From: Sinorhizobium kostiense
GTDB taxonomy: Bacteria > Pseudomonadota > Alphaproteobacteria > Rhizobiales > Rhizobiaceae
Direction of reading: 5' to 3'
NCBI RefSeq assembly: GCF_017874595.1
Contig: NZ_JAGILA010000010.1
Location: 62,001-126,000, forward strand
Length of the DNA: 64,000 nt
Shown: piece after piece, positions 46,687 to 55,450 of the stretch
Layout of the letters: every line of letters begins with the position of its first letter
Position numbering within the stretch: position 1 is the stretch's first letter
The notes under the pieces: model-generated
Seen by the model: only the letters and a program-made list of their open reading frames with translations
Databases searched by the model: none
Told to the model about the DNA's origin: nothing
Made by a program: the position numbers and the translations under genes

Positions 46687-49029
46687 ATGTACAAGATCGC
46701 CGCTTTAACGCTTGCGCTATGCATTCAAGGGGGAGCGGCACTCGCCCAGGCGCCGGTGAGCGGATCTGGCGCGGTGAATTCTCCGCTAGAGCCGGCCGAT
46801 TTCGAGCGGGCGCTCACGATCGGCGATCGCTACGGCCGGCTCGCTGTCAATGTTCCCGATGAGCTTTTCTGGACAAACGAGGGCGAAGAGTTCGTCTATC
46901 GCCGAACCACCCACGGCCGGCACGAGTTCATACTGGTCAATGCCGCCACGGGAGAGAAGCGGCCGGCCTTCGATCAGGTCCGCCTCGCGGCGGCGCTGAA
47001 CAAGGCGAGCGGCGAGAGCTATGAGGCCGGCGATCTCCCGTTCACCCGTTTCGCCCTGACGGACGATGGTCGCAGGCTCGACTTCCTGATTAAACAGGGC
47101 CGTTGGGGCTGCAGCCTTGCGAGCTATGCCTGCACGTACACCAGCTTGGACCCAGCCGCTTCGCACTTTCGGCAGCTCAGGTACAACTACACGCCACCGG
47201 CACAGAATAATCCCGAGGAGAGGAGCCCGTCGCCCGACGGCAAATGGATCGCCTATATCAAGAACTACAATGTCTTCCTGCGCAGCAAGGATGGAACGCA
47301 GGATGTCCCGCTTAGCTGGGACGGGTCGGAGGGCGATTACTACGTCTTTTCGACGCTGAGCTGGTCTCCGGACTCTCGCCACATCGCGGCTTACCGCATT
47401 CGCCCGGGCTACAAGCGGGAGGTCAGCTATGTCAATTCGTCTGCGACGAACCAACTCCAACCCGAGTATTCGTCAACAGTCTATCCCAAGGCGGGTGATG
47501 TCCTGCCGCTTCCGCAGCCGGTACTGTTCGACATTGCCAGCCGACGTCAGATCACGATCGACAATGCGTTATTTCCGAACCCCTTCCAACTTTCCCCTCT
47601 CCGGTGGTGGGAGGACAGCCGCGGCTTCACCTTCGAATATAACCAGCGCGGCCATCAGCTCTATCGTCTGGTCGAGGTCGACGGCGCCAATGGCCGCGCG
47701 CGCTCCTTGATTGATGAGCCCAGCAAGACCTTCGTCGACTATCGGCCGCTGGTGAGGAACGAGCAGGATACCGGAAAGACCTTCCGTTATGATATCGGTG
47801 ACGGGAAGGAGATCATCTGGGCGTCCGAGCGCGACGGTCACGAACATCTATACCTGTTCAACGGCCGGACGGGGGCGCTCGAGAATCAGATCACCCGCGG
47901 TGATTGGGTGGTCCGCACAGTCGACTATGTCGATCCGGTCAAGCGTGAGATCTGGTTCGAGGCGAGCGGGATGAACCCGGGGGAGGACCCCTATTTCGTC
48001 CACGCCTACCGCATTGGCTTCGACGGCAAGGGGTTGACCGAGGTGACACCTGAGCGCGGCAACCACAACATCGAGATGTCTCCCGACGGCCGCTATTATG
48101 TCGATCTCTGGTCACGCACCGATGTGCCTCCGCACATGGTGCTGTACCGCGCCAGCGACAATGCCAAACTGATGCAGGTCGAGACCGCCGATATTTCCGA
48201 GCTCGTCGCCGCTGGCTGGCATCCACCGGTCAGTTTCCATTCCAAGGGCCGGGACGGCAAGACCGACATCTGGGGCGTCATTCACCTGCCGGCCAACTTT
48301 GATCCGAAGAAGAAGTACCCGGTGGTGGAGCACATCTATGCGGGGCCTACCGGCTCCTCCGTCCCCAAATCCTTCTCCACGTCGGTGGAGCCACTCACGC
48401 AATTAGGCTTCATAGTCGTTGAGATCGATGGCATGGGCACCAACAACCGCTCGCGCGCCTTCCACGACGTCATCTGGAAAAATCTGAAGGATGCGGGCTT
48501 TCCCGATCGCATCCTTTGGCACAAGGCGGCGGCCGCGAAGTTTTCGTGGTACGACATCTCCAATGTTGGAATTTTCGGAGCGTCCGCCGGGGGGCAAAAT
48601 GCAGTGAGCGCGCTGCTCTTCCACCCCGAGTTCTATAAGGTCGCGGTCGCCAACAGCGGTTGCTACGACAACCGGATGAATCAAATGTGGTGGAACGAAC
48701 TGTGGATGGGCTGGCCAGTCGGGATTGAATATCAGCAATCCTCCGACGTCGACAACGCCTACAGACTTCAAGGCAAGCTGATGCTGGTTGTCGGCGAAAT
48801 GGACCAAAATGTCGATCCGTCCTCCACCTTTCAGCTTGCCGATCGACTCATCAAAGCGGGGAAGGATTTCGAAATGGTCTATGTACCAGGTGCCGACCAC
48901 GACGCTCCTGGCGCCTACAGCAAGCGAAAACTCCTGGACTTCTTTGTTCGCAACATTCTCGGGCAGAACCCACCCAACTGGAACGCTATACCGCTCGAAC
49001 TGCCGAAGAACCAATCGTGGCGACGCTAA
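46687..49029 (+). CDS. Secreted S9 prolyl oligopeptidase/dipeptidyl-peptidase IV family protein
   Basis: This 780-residue exported serine peptidase has a signal peptide (about residues 1-21, ending GAALAQ). An N-terminal beta-propeller of the DPP-IV type follows (about 60-540; repeated blocks such as PSPDGKWIAYIKNYNVFL and SWSPDSRHIAAYRIRPG). The C-terminal alpha/beta-hydrolase domain (about 560-780) has the nucleophile in GIFGASAGGQNA, the Asp in VVGEMDQNVDP and the His in VPGADHDAP. It would trim peptides in the periplasm. It stands alone; no sigma54 or FixK element is evident upstream. A secreted peptidase could act on host nodule peptides, but that is only a suggestion. Confidence 0.9.
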   Translation: MYKIAALTLALCIQGGAALAQAPVSGSGAVNSPLEPADFERALTIGDRYGRLAVNVPDELFWTNEGEEFVYRRTTHGRHEFILVNAATGEKRPAFDQVRLAAALNKASGESYEAGDLPFTRFALTDDGRRLDFLIKQGRWGCSLASYACTYTSLDPAASHFRQLRYNYTPPAQNNPEERSPSPDGKWIAYIKNYNVFLRSKDGTQDVPLSWDGSEGDYYVFSTLSWSPDSRHIAAYRIRPGYKREVSYVNSSATNQLQPEYSSTVYPKAGDVLPLPQPVLFDIASRRQITIDNALFPNPFQLSPLRWWEDSRGFTFEYNQRGHQLYRLVEVDGANGRARSLIDEPSKTFVDYRPLVRNEQDTGKTFRYDIGDGKEIIWASERDGHEHLYLFNGRTGALENQITRGDWVVRTVDYVDPVKREIWFEASGMNPGEDPYFVHAYRIGFDGKGLTEVTPERGNHNIEMSPDGRYYVDLWSRTDVPPHMVLYRASDNAKLMQVETADISELVAAGWHPPVSFHSKGRDGKTDIWGVIHLPANFDPKKKYPVVEHIYAGPTGSSVPKSFSTSVEPLTQLGFIVVEIDGMGTNNRSRAFHDVIWKNLKDAGFPDRILWHKAAAAKFSWYDISNVGIFGASAGGQNAVSALLFHPEFYKVAVANSGCYDNRMNQMWWNELWMGWPVGIEYQQSSDVDNAYRLQGKLMLVVGEMDQNVDPSSTFQLADRLIKAGKDFEMVYVPGADHDAPGAYSKRKLLDFFVRNILGQNPPNWNAIPLELPKNQSWRR

Positions 49030-50016
49030 CAGCGACAGCTTCTGAGCGGAATTGATCGGCAGAGCATGGGGCTTCTACTCACGCTGAGGCAAAATCGCCA
49101 TGAAGCGCCTTAGAGGGTGCCGCTGGACAGCGCGAACGTCTCGTACGCCACGCCAGCGGCACCATCCGCGCGCGTTGGTCGCAACTCCGCCCGCAAAAGT
49201 GCGGCTTCCCCGGTTCACACACATCTGCGCGGTGACCCGTACAAATCCGCGCCTCACAATCCGGCACGTGATAATCGCCTTCCATATGCCGGCGACACTG
49301 AGGGCAATACGTCACCGCCTGATGAAACGCCGCCATGCCCATGATCTCCGGTGCCGCAAGCGATCGACCATTTGGTATCAAGCGCAAACATCTGCAATCC
49401 TGTGCTCGATGAACCGCAATGACTCGCCTGGTGGACGGATCATGCCGGCGGGCAACTGCGCGGACCGACGTCTCGCAACAATGATCACGACGTCGGCCGG
49501 ACCAGTGAATATCCCGAGCCGTTGGATCGCATCATCGGTCTTGGTGCAATGCCTAAAATCAGTGTCGTCGTCGTATGTCGAAGGCCTTTTTGAGCCCGAC
49601 AACCGACGATCAGGCAATGATCCGAAAGGTAGGGCCAATGCTGAGAACGCGGTTGTGGAAGAGCCCGCGCACAAATGCATTCTCAACCTGCGGTTCCATC
49701 CCGTCGGCATCACCCTCAGTACTTCCCCTACTCTGTCGAATCACAGGTCGACCACACAGTGAAGGAGGCTCTTGGATCAGTATTGTGAAGCCCCAGATCC
49801 ATGTCCTGATGGGGCGGCGATCAGGCACCCAAGTTCGGCCATCAGGTCCAGGACGATACTGGCCGCCTAAATTCCGAATTCGGCGCGTGGCGACCACACC
49901 GTCCTCAATTGTCGGCCCTCCGAATTTTCGCGATCACTCGTATACTGTCGGTTTTATCACTGGACGGAATAGCTTTACGCAGGGGATTGTCTCGGGGCGT
50001 ATTGAGGTGGGACAAT
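49030..50016. other. Intergenic region, possibly with decayed genes
   Basis: About 1 kb without a supported gene. Minus-strand frames give cysteine-rich (YCPQCRRHMEGDYHVPDC) and other patches separated by stops, suggesting a relic I cannot identify. Confidence 0.35.
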
Positions 50017-51390
50017 TTAGTCGATAGCGACCGGTAGCAGAACCCCGCTTCTCCCAACGTTCATCACGGGATCGAAGCTTGCGCGCGACTGAAAACCGGC
50101 TAGGCGGCCACCGAATACATAGCAGTCAATGCCATACGCCATTTTCTCGATCGACCGGCTTGGCGCGTGCAAAGCCGTAACCTCCCCCGGTCTGATGTAC
50201 TCTTGAACAACGTACGGGTTGCGGGCGGCCCGGTCAATGTGTTCCTCCCATACGTCGGATGATGTGAAACGGCCAACCAACACATGCTCGTCACGGCTCG
50301 CGTTAGAGGGCTTAAGAACAAGATTAGCCTTGTTCTGCCGGATGTAGCCGATGAGCTCGATCCTATGCCGTTCTGGGTCAGTTGTTGCTCCCGGTCTAAC
50401 AACACGAGTCCATGGAACGTGTCGTGCAATCAGTTCGATCTGCTCGGCGGTAAAGTTCGAGCTGTAACGATCGTCGCTAAGTACAGCGAGGATCGCCTTG
50501 TCGGCTAACACCCACTGGGAGATCCACGGGTTTATCGAAACCACATCTTGAGCCGCGCAGGCGTCTAGGTAATCGTCATGTTCCCTGGCTTCAATGAAGT
50601 CCCTGGCATCGAGTTTACTGTATATAAGCTCAAGCACTTCGCCGTCCGGCCCGACAAGCCCACGAGGTGTTCGCTTGATCGACCTAACATCCACCAACGC
50701 TGCTCTGGCGCCCGCGTGTCTTAGACCTCTCACAATCCAATCCACTTCATTTGCATATCGCCCGCGATAGTTGACTACGGCGGCAGTTCTGAGTTCGGTG
50801 CCGGTCACGGCTCGATAGGCAGACACCAACTCCTGGACAAAGCAGTTCGGATCCTTCGCGAAGGGCTGCTTGCTCACGTCCAGCGACAGACCACGTGTCA
50901 ATGGATTGGGTATACGGCTCCAGATTTTTGCGGCCAGGCCGTTCTGAATAACGCCGCCAGGCGTCGTGGCATTCGTTTCAAGTATTTTATAGTAGCCGTC
51001 GCTGCCGAACAGGCCATCAAGTCGGCATATTCTTACGATGGGCCGATATTCCGGGAGACGAGTGATCCATTGCCGCAAATGTCTGTAGGCCGGGAATAGA
51101 TCTTGAATGTCTTCATCACAGCAATAGAGCTCAGCGGCGACGTCGAGAAGCTTGACCAAGGCTTCAGCGGTGGCGCCGAGGTGTTTTGCCAGACCGGAGG
51201 GTATCGCAAGCGGCCGGAGACATACGGGATACGCTCGGCCCTCAAGGTGGATGCCCGCCTCTGCAATAGCGTCGGAAAATTCGTCCTGACCCCACCAGAT
51301 CGAGCCTGGATCCGAAGTTGCGAGTTCGCAAACTCGGCGCTCTATTTGTGCATCCGCCTCGCTGATTGAGGGCAGCGTCGCAATTGTCAT
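50017..51390 (-). CDS. ATP-grasp-fold ligase-like protein
   Basis: This 457-residue protein resembles the circularly permuted ATP-grasp/glutathionylspermidine-synthase-like group. The N-terminal half has YKILETNATTPGGVIQNG (about residues 134-151), like the E-x-N metal and substrate loop of that group. The C-terminal half has ANLVLKPSNASRDEHVLVG (about 354-372) and YVVQEYIRPGEV, like the ATP-binding lysine and hinge strand. Such enzymes join a carboxylate to an amine with ATP. AGGAGCTGATC precedes the ATG at 51390. It lies 95 bases after an IlvD-type dehydratase and an EamA exporter, behind a nifH-type promoter, so it may make a compound that is exported in nodules. The assignment is by motif only. 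Confidence 0.65.
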   Translation of the reverse strand: MTIATLPSISEADAQIERRVCELATSDPGSIWWGQDEFSDAIAEAGIHLEGRAYPVCLRPLAIPSGLAKHLGATAEALVKLLDVAAELYCCDEDIQDLFPAYRHLRQWITRLPEYRPIVRICRLDGLFGSDGYYKILETNATTPGGVIQNGLAAKIWSRIPNPLTRGLSLDVSKQPFAKDPNCFVQELVSAYRAVTGTELRTAAVVNYRGRYANEVDWIVRGLRHAGARAALVDVRSIKRTPRGLVGPDGEVLELIYSKLDARDFIEAREHDDYLDACAAQDVVSINPWISQWVLADKAILAVLSDDRYSSNFTAEQIELIARHVPWTRVVRPGATTDPERHRIELIGYIRQNKANLVLKPSNASRDEHVLVGRFTSSDVWEEHIDRAARNPYVVQEYIRPGEVTALHAPSRSIEKMAYGIDCYVFGGRLAGFQSRASFDPVMNVGRSGVLLPVAID

Positions 51391-51485
51391 GATCAGCTCC
51401 TATGTGGTGGTCCGATCGGTATTTGAGTTTGCACGACCAGACAGATTGTCGGGCCAGCGCGAGTTTAGCTCTGCTAGCTATGCCG

Positions 51486-53288
51486 TCAGCCACTCAGCGA
51501 GCGGCCGCCGGCCGCTGACGAATCCATGTTCGTAGGGCGCCGCTGGTCGCGGCAGTTTCTGCCGCTGGTCGCTGACAGGACTTCCCTTGGCTTTGCACGC
51601 AGAAAATTGAAATCGCAGCCGTCTTCAGCTTGAAGCACTTCATCGAAATACAGCTTGGCGTATCCGCGCTCGACATGGGTGTGCGAAGGAGGCGTCCATT
51701 CGGAGCGGCGTCGCACGAGTTCGCTTTCATCGATCAACAGTTCCAGCAGCCCCTCCTCTACATCAAGACGGATCAGGTCACCATTGCGAACAAGCGATAA
51801 GGGTCCACCCACGGCAGCTTCCGGAGACACGTGAAGAACAACTGTTCCAAACGCTGTACCGCTCATGCGACCGTCCGAAATTCGCACCATGTCCTTGACG
51901 CCGGCGACGGCAAGTTTTCGAGGAATCGGCATACAGCCGGCCTCAGGCATGCCAGGCCCGCCCTTTGGACCTGCATTTTGCAAAACGAGAATATCGTCAG
52001 CGTTCACATCGAGGTCGGGTGCATCAATGCGGTCCGCCATGTCTTCAAGGGACGTGAAAACAACCGCGCGGCCGGTGTGCTTCAACAAGCCTGGAGTGGC
52101 TGCTGCCTGCTTGATGATCGCTCCCTTGGGGGCGAGGTTACCGCGCAGAACACGGATTCCGCCTCCGCGGTGAACCGGATCTTCAATCGGGCGCACAACA
52201 TCGTTCGGCCACGAGGCAGGCTGCATTGCCATGTTTTCTCCGAGTGTTTTCCCGGTAACGGTTATGCATTCTTTATCGATGAGGTGGTTGATTTCGCGCA
52301 GTACGGCGGTCAGGCCGCCCGCCTTGAACAGATCCTCCATGTAGTACCGACCTGAGGGTTTCAGGTCGACCAATACCGGCGTTTCTGCTCCGATTTGATC
52401 GAGTTCTTCGAGATCGAGATCGAAACCAAGACGCCCCGCAATAGCCGCGAGATGGACGACGGCATTCGTCGATCCGCCCACCGCCTGCAAAACCCGTAGA
52501 GCGTTCGCAAGGGAGTTTTTCGTCATGATCTGAGACGGCCGCAGTTTCTCCGATGCCAGCATGACGGCACGTTCTCCCGTTGCCTCGGCATGGCGAAGAC
52601 GATCGGCTTGGACAGCGGGAATGGCCGCACCACCGGGCAGCATCATGCCCATGGCCTCGCTGACAAGGGCCATCGTGCTTGCGGTCCCCATAACCATGCA
52701 CGTGCCAGGCCCAGCAGCAAGTTTGTTTCCGATCTCCTCTATTTCCAGCTCGTCGAAAAGACCGGCACGATGTTGGCCCCAGAAGCGCCGACAATCCGTG
52801 CAGGCGCCGAGGCGCTCGCCCTTATGGCTTCCCGTGATCATTGGCCCCGCCACGGTAAGGATCGCGGGCAGGTCCACGCTGGCTGCCCCCATGAGCAAGG
52901 CGGGAACTGTCTTGTCGCACCCGCCGATCAGAACGACTGCGTCCATCGGTTGAGCGCGCACCAATTCTTCAACATCCATCGCCATGAGGTTGCGGAGATA
53001 CATACTGGTGGGATGCGAGAAGGCCTCATGCACCGAAACAACGGGAAATTCGATCGGCAATCCGCCCGCCAGCATCACGCCACGTTTGACCGCCTCTATA
53101 ATGTCGGGCACAGATCGGTTGCACGCGTTATAACCGGAAAACGTGTCGGTGATGCCAATGACGGGCCGCTCAAGCGCTTTATCCGAATAGCCCATCGCCT
53201 TGATGAAAGCTTTTCGCAGGAACAGCGAGAAGCCGGCATCACCGTAATGTGTCAGTCCCTGCTTTAGGCCGTTGAGCGCGTCGGCCAT
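51486..53288 (-). CDS. IlvD/EDD-family dehydratase
   Basis: This 600-residue [Fe-S] dehydratase belongs to the dihydroxyacid/sugar-acid dehydratase family. The cluster cysteines are in LIGGCDKTVPALLMGA and GACTDCRRFWGQHRAG, with a third in PGTCMVMGTASTMA; active-site regions NAVVHLAAIAGRLG, NAGPKGGPGMPE and DGRMSGTAFGTVVLHVSPEA are intact. The CxDC-type second motif and general sequence resemble aldonate dehydratases (arabonate, galactonate) rather than housekeeping IlvD. The exact substrate cannot be fixed. It shares one base (TGATG) with the stop of the EamA gene, so translation is coupled. The C-terminal tail (after about residue 575) is low in complexity and unlike the family. Confidence 0.9.
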   Translation of the reverse strand: MADALNGLKQGLTHYGDAGFSLFLRKAFIKAMGYSDKALERPVIGITDTFSGYNACNRSVPDIIEAVKRGVMLAGGLPIEFPVVSVHEAFSHPTSMYLRNLMAMDVEELVRAQPMDAVVLIGGCDKTVPALLMGAASVDLPAILTVAGPMITGSHKGERLGACTDCRRFWGQHRAGLFDELEIEEIGNKLAAGPGTCMVMGTASTMALVSEAMGMMLPGGAAIPAVQADRLRHAEATGERAVMLASEKLRPSQIMTKNSLANALRVLQAVGGSTNAVVHLAAIAGRLGFDLDLEELDQIGAETPVLVDLKPSGRYYMEDLFKAGGLTAVLREINHLIDKECITVTGKTLGENMAMQPASWPNDVVRPIEDPVHRGGGIRVLRGNLAPKGAIIKQAAATPGLLKHTGRAVVFTSLEDMADRIDAPDLDVNADDILVLQNAGPKGGPGMPEAGCMPIPRKLAVAGVKDMVRISDGRMSGTAFGTVVLHVSPEAAVGGPLSLVRNGDLIRLDVEEGLLELLIDESELVRRRSEWTPPSHTHVERGYAKLYFDEVLQAEDGCDFNFLRAKPREVLSATSGRNCRDQRRPTNMDSSAAGGRSLSG

Positions 53289-54226
53289 CAGGTGAACCTT
53301 TCAGGTCTTGGTTCTTGTCGTGGCTCAGCCTCACCATTTGGCATCGTTGCCAAATGGCTTCTTCGCACTCCCAAACGGTATTCTCGCCAAACTGTAACCA
53401 GACCAGCTCCGACTACGATGGCTGCGCCGGCCGCCATGTTCCACGTCACAGTTTCACCAAAAAAGACGGACGCCACAATCACGCTCAAGACGAGTTGGAG
53501 GTACGTGAGGGGCTGGACCTCGCCTGCGTTGAGAAGCCCGTAAGCCCTGATGAGAAAAAAGTGGCTGAGAGCACCGTAAACGCTCAATGCCGTCATTGCA
53601 GGCCAGTCCGCCATATGTATAGGCGTCCAATAGAACAGTCCCACAGATGTTGCCGCCAGAGCTCCTCCGATACCGGCATATAAGACACTTGTCACGGCGG
53701 AGTCATAGTGACTGACCGCACGCGTGGCGATCCCATAGAGCGCGTACAAAAGACTAGCAGCCAGGGGAAGCATGAGCTGGATACCGAAATGAGCGTTCAC
53801 CGGGTTTAGAAGCACCAGAACTCCAGCCAAGCCGACAACGACAGCGACACCGCGACGCCAACCGACTTTTTCCCCGAGTAACGGTACCGACAGAACGGTG
53901 ACTATCAGTGGTGTCGCTTGGTATATGGCCTGGCTCATCGCTAGCCCAGCAATCGTGTAAGCGTAGACGATGACAACGATGTTGCTTGCTAGAAGAACAC
54001 CGCGGAGCAACTGCAGAATTGGTCGCGGCGTGAATAAGGCGCCTCGCAGGCCCCCCGGAGAGAATGCAGCAAGAACCGTCACAAACGCCGCAAACGCCCA
54101 AAAGCGGATCATTGTCACTATAATTGCCGGATACTTCTCAGCGAGCAGCCTGGAAAAGCCGTCCTGACCGGCAAATAGTATCACCGCCAAAAGGACATAA
54201 AGATAGCCTGGCCTTTTGTCTTGCAT
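53288..54226 (-). CDS. EamA/DMT-family metabolite transporter
   Basis: This membrane protein of 312 aa has ten helices in two EamA repeats (YLYVLLAVILFAGQDGFSRLL; PLAASLLYALYGIATRAV). Drug/metabolite transporters of this type mostly export amino acids, nucleosides or other small metabolites. I placed the start at the ATG at 54226 (MQDKRPGYLYVLL); the frame is open to 54391 but that part is arginine-rich and overlaps the promoter. A nifH-type sigma54 promoter lies at 54380-54395, 154 bases upstream, so this is probably the first gene of an operon with the dehydratase and ATP-grasp genes. Confidence 0.9.
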   Translation of the reverse strand: MQDKRPGYLYVLLAVILFAGQDGFSRLLAEKYPAIIVTMIRFWAFAAFVTVLAAFSPGGLRGALFTPRPILQLLRGVLLASNIVVIVYAYTIAGLAMSQAIYQATPLIVTVLSVPLLGEKVGWRRGVAVVVGLAGVLVLLNPVNAHFGIQLMLPLAASLLYALYGIATRAVSHYDSAVTSVLYAGIGGALAATSVGLFYWTPIHMADWPAMTALSVYGALSHFFLIRAYGLLNAGEVQPLTYLQLVLSVIVASVFFGETVTWNMAAGAAIVVGAGLVTVWREYRLGVRRSHLATMPNGEAEPRQEPRPERFT

Positions 54227-54379
54227 GATTGGACTCACTCGTGGGCAACCCCGTCGACACCCGAACCTGTCACTTCGAAGGGACAACGGCCACGGTCGAT
54301 GTCCTGCCTGCCGCGATCTGCGCGACCCAGAAGCATCGATGGACTGGCGGCACCAGCTCCCGCTGCGTCCAACGGAAGT

Positions 54380-54395
54380 TTCAAAGTTCATGCCA
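54380..54395 (-). promoter_or_regulatory. Sigma54 promoter of the EamA-IlvD-ATP-grasp operon
   Basis: TGGCATG-AACT-TTGAA on the minus strand, identical to the element at 41625-41640. The surrounding 100 bases are also similar to the 41.6-kb promoter. Confidence 0.78.
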
Positions 54396-54482
54396 CTTTA
54401 ACTGGCGGCAGCAGCAATTCAACTCGCGCGGATTTTCAGCTACTTAGGCATAAACATGGAAAAATTCGGTGAAGTAGCGCTG

Positions 54483-54498
54483 TGTCACCAAATCGGCA
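54483..54498 (-). promoter_or_regulatory. Degenerate NifA site upstream of the EamA operon
   Basis: On the plus strand TGTCACCAAATCGGCA matches TGT-N10-ACA except for one base (GCA for ACA). It is 88 bases from the -24 element and aligned with the perfect sites of the sister promoters. Confidence 0.5.
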
Positions 54499-54894
54499 AA
54501 GCCGACATGAGTGTCGGATGGCGTCGATGGTGCCGACCATGGACGGACCCACCTGCCGTTGACGTCCGCGCGCCTGATTTGCTGCCGGAGAGAACGCACG
54601 GCCGGCTGATTTTGGCCGTGACTACTAGGTGACACGTCCGCATTATATCTGGTCGCCCGCAGGTTCGGCTGTTCTCTTCCTATTTGTGCCGAGGTGCACC
54701 TTGACCTCGCCACTTGTGATCTGGCCGAGAGCATGGAGAAGCGCTGGAGTTGTTGCACTAGGGATGGAGCAAGAGCCGACTGGCACCGCGTCGCTGTTTA
54801 AGCGAACACCGGGAATAGACCTCGATGCCCGCGCATTCGGAGAGCCTCAAACGAACTCGGCTAGATCAACTTGCCAATGTCGCGACTGCGACTG

Positions 54895-54910
54895 TGTCGT
54901 ACATACGACA
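54895..54910 (+). promoter_or_regulatory. NifA upstream activator site of the iscA-nifS operon
   Basis: TGTCGTACATACGACA is an exact TGT-N10-ACA with an almost complete dyad (TGTCGTA/TACGACA), 44 bases before the -24 element. Confidence 0.82.
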
Positions 54911-54953
54911 TAGCCGTTTCGAGCAAGTCATTGATATGGCGCGGTTTTCTTCT

Positions 54954-54969
54954 TGGCACACTAGGTGCA
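54954..54969 (+). promoter_or_regulatory. Sigma54 promoter of the iscA-nifS-nifW genes
   Basis: TGGCACA-CTAG-GTGCA, with a perfect -24 and a -12 of GTGCA instead of TTGCA. It lies 39 bases before the iscA ATG. Confidence 0.78.
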
Positions 54970-55007
54970 TCGTCCGCAAGCAACTCGGAACCAGGAGAAA
55001 CGAACTT

Positions 55008-55328
55008 ATGATAACGCTCACCGACAGTGCCATTGCCGCAGTAAAGTTTGCGCTTTCCCAGGCTTCCGAGCCGGTGAATGGGTTGCGCATCAAAGTGCAA
55101 GCGGGCGGCTGCTCGGGTTTCAAATACCACCTAGGTTTGGAAAGCGAACCACGCGACGGCGATACCGTCATTGAGGCGGGTGGGGTTAAAGTATTCCTGG
55201 ACCCAGACTCTCAACCTCATGTCGGCGGCATGACTGTGGATTTCACCACGGCTGTCAATTCCCCCGGATTCATCTTCGACAATCCCAACGCACGTGAGAA
55301 CTGCGCCTGCGGGAAGTCTTTCGGCTGA
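55008..55328 (+). CDS. HesB/IscA-family iron-sulphur assembly protein (y4vC-like)
   Basis: This 106-residue A-type carrier transfers Fe-S clusters or iron to apo-proteins such as nitrogenase. The three conserved cysteines are visible: GGCSGFKYHL and the C-terminal CACGKSF (C-x-C). VFLDPDSQPHVGGMTVDF and NSPGFIFDNPNA are family blocks. The ATG at 55008 (MITLTDSAIAAVKF) follows AGGAG; the frame is open upstream to 54825 but overlaps the promoter. It is the first gene of the nifS operon and corresponds to the HesB-like y4vC of NGR234 and to IscA-nif proteins elsewhere. nifU is not present here. Confidence 0.93.
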   Translation: MITLTDSAIAAVKFALSQASEPVNGLRIKVQAGGCSGFKYHLGLESEPRDGDTVIEAGGVKVFLDPDSQPHVGGMTVDFTTAVNSPGFIFDNPNARENCACGKSFG

Positions 55329-55351
55329 TCGCCGAAAGAGAGGGAACCAGA

Positions 55352-55450
55352 ATGCGAGGTTATCACGAGAAGAATCAAGCAAGACGCTGCAATGCTCAGG
55401 TCTCAGAGGGCTTGCTGCGTCATTTCTTAGGCGGAGGGCGGCATCCTTGA
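55352..55450 (+). CDS. 32-residue ORF coupled to nifS
   Basis: A short frame starts at the ATG at 55352 (MRGYHEKNQARRCNAQ) with GAGGGA upstream and ends GGGRHP before a TGA at 55448-55450. That stop overlaps the TTG start of nifS (TTGA), which implies translational coupling. It is rich in Arg, His and Gly and has one Cys. No family is recognised; it may serve mainly to deliver ribosomes to the TTG start or may be a remnant of a longer gene. Confidence 0.45.
   Translation: MRGYHEKNQARRCNAQVSEGLLRHFLGGGRHP

Noticed and set aside
49079..49713. Minus-strand frames of about 100 codons with CxxC-like patches
   Set aside because: Interrupted by stops, no ribosome-binding site and no family recognised; treated as degenerate sequence.
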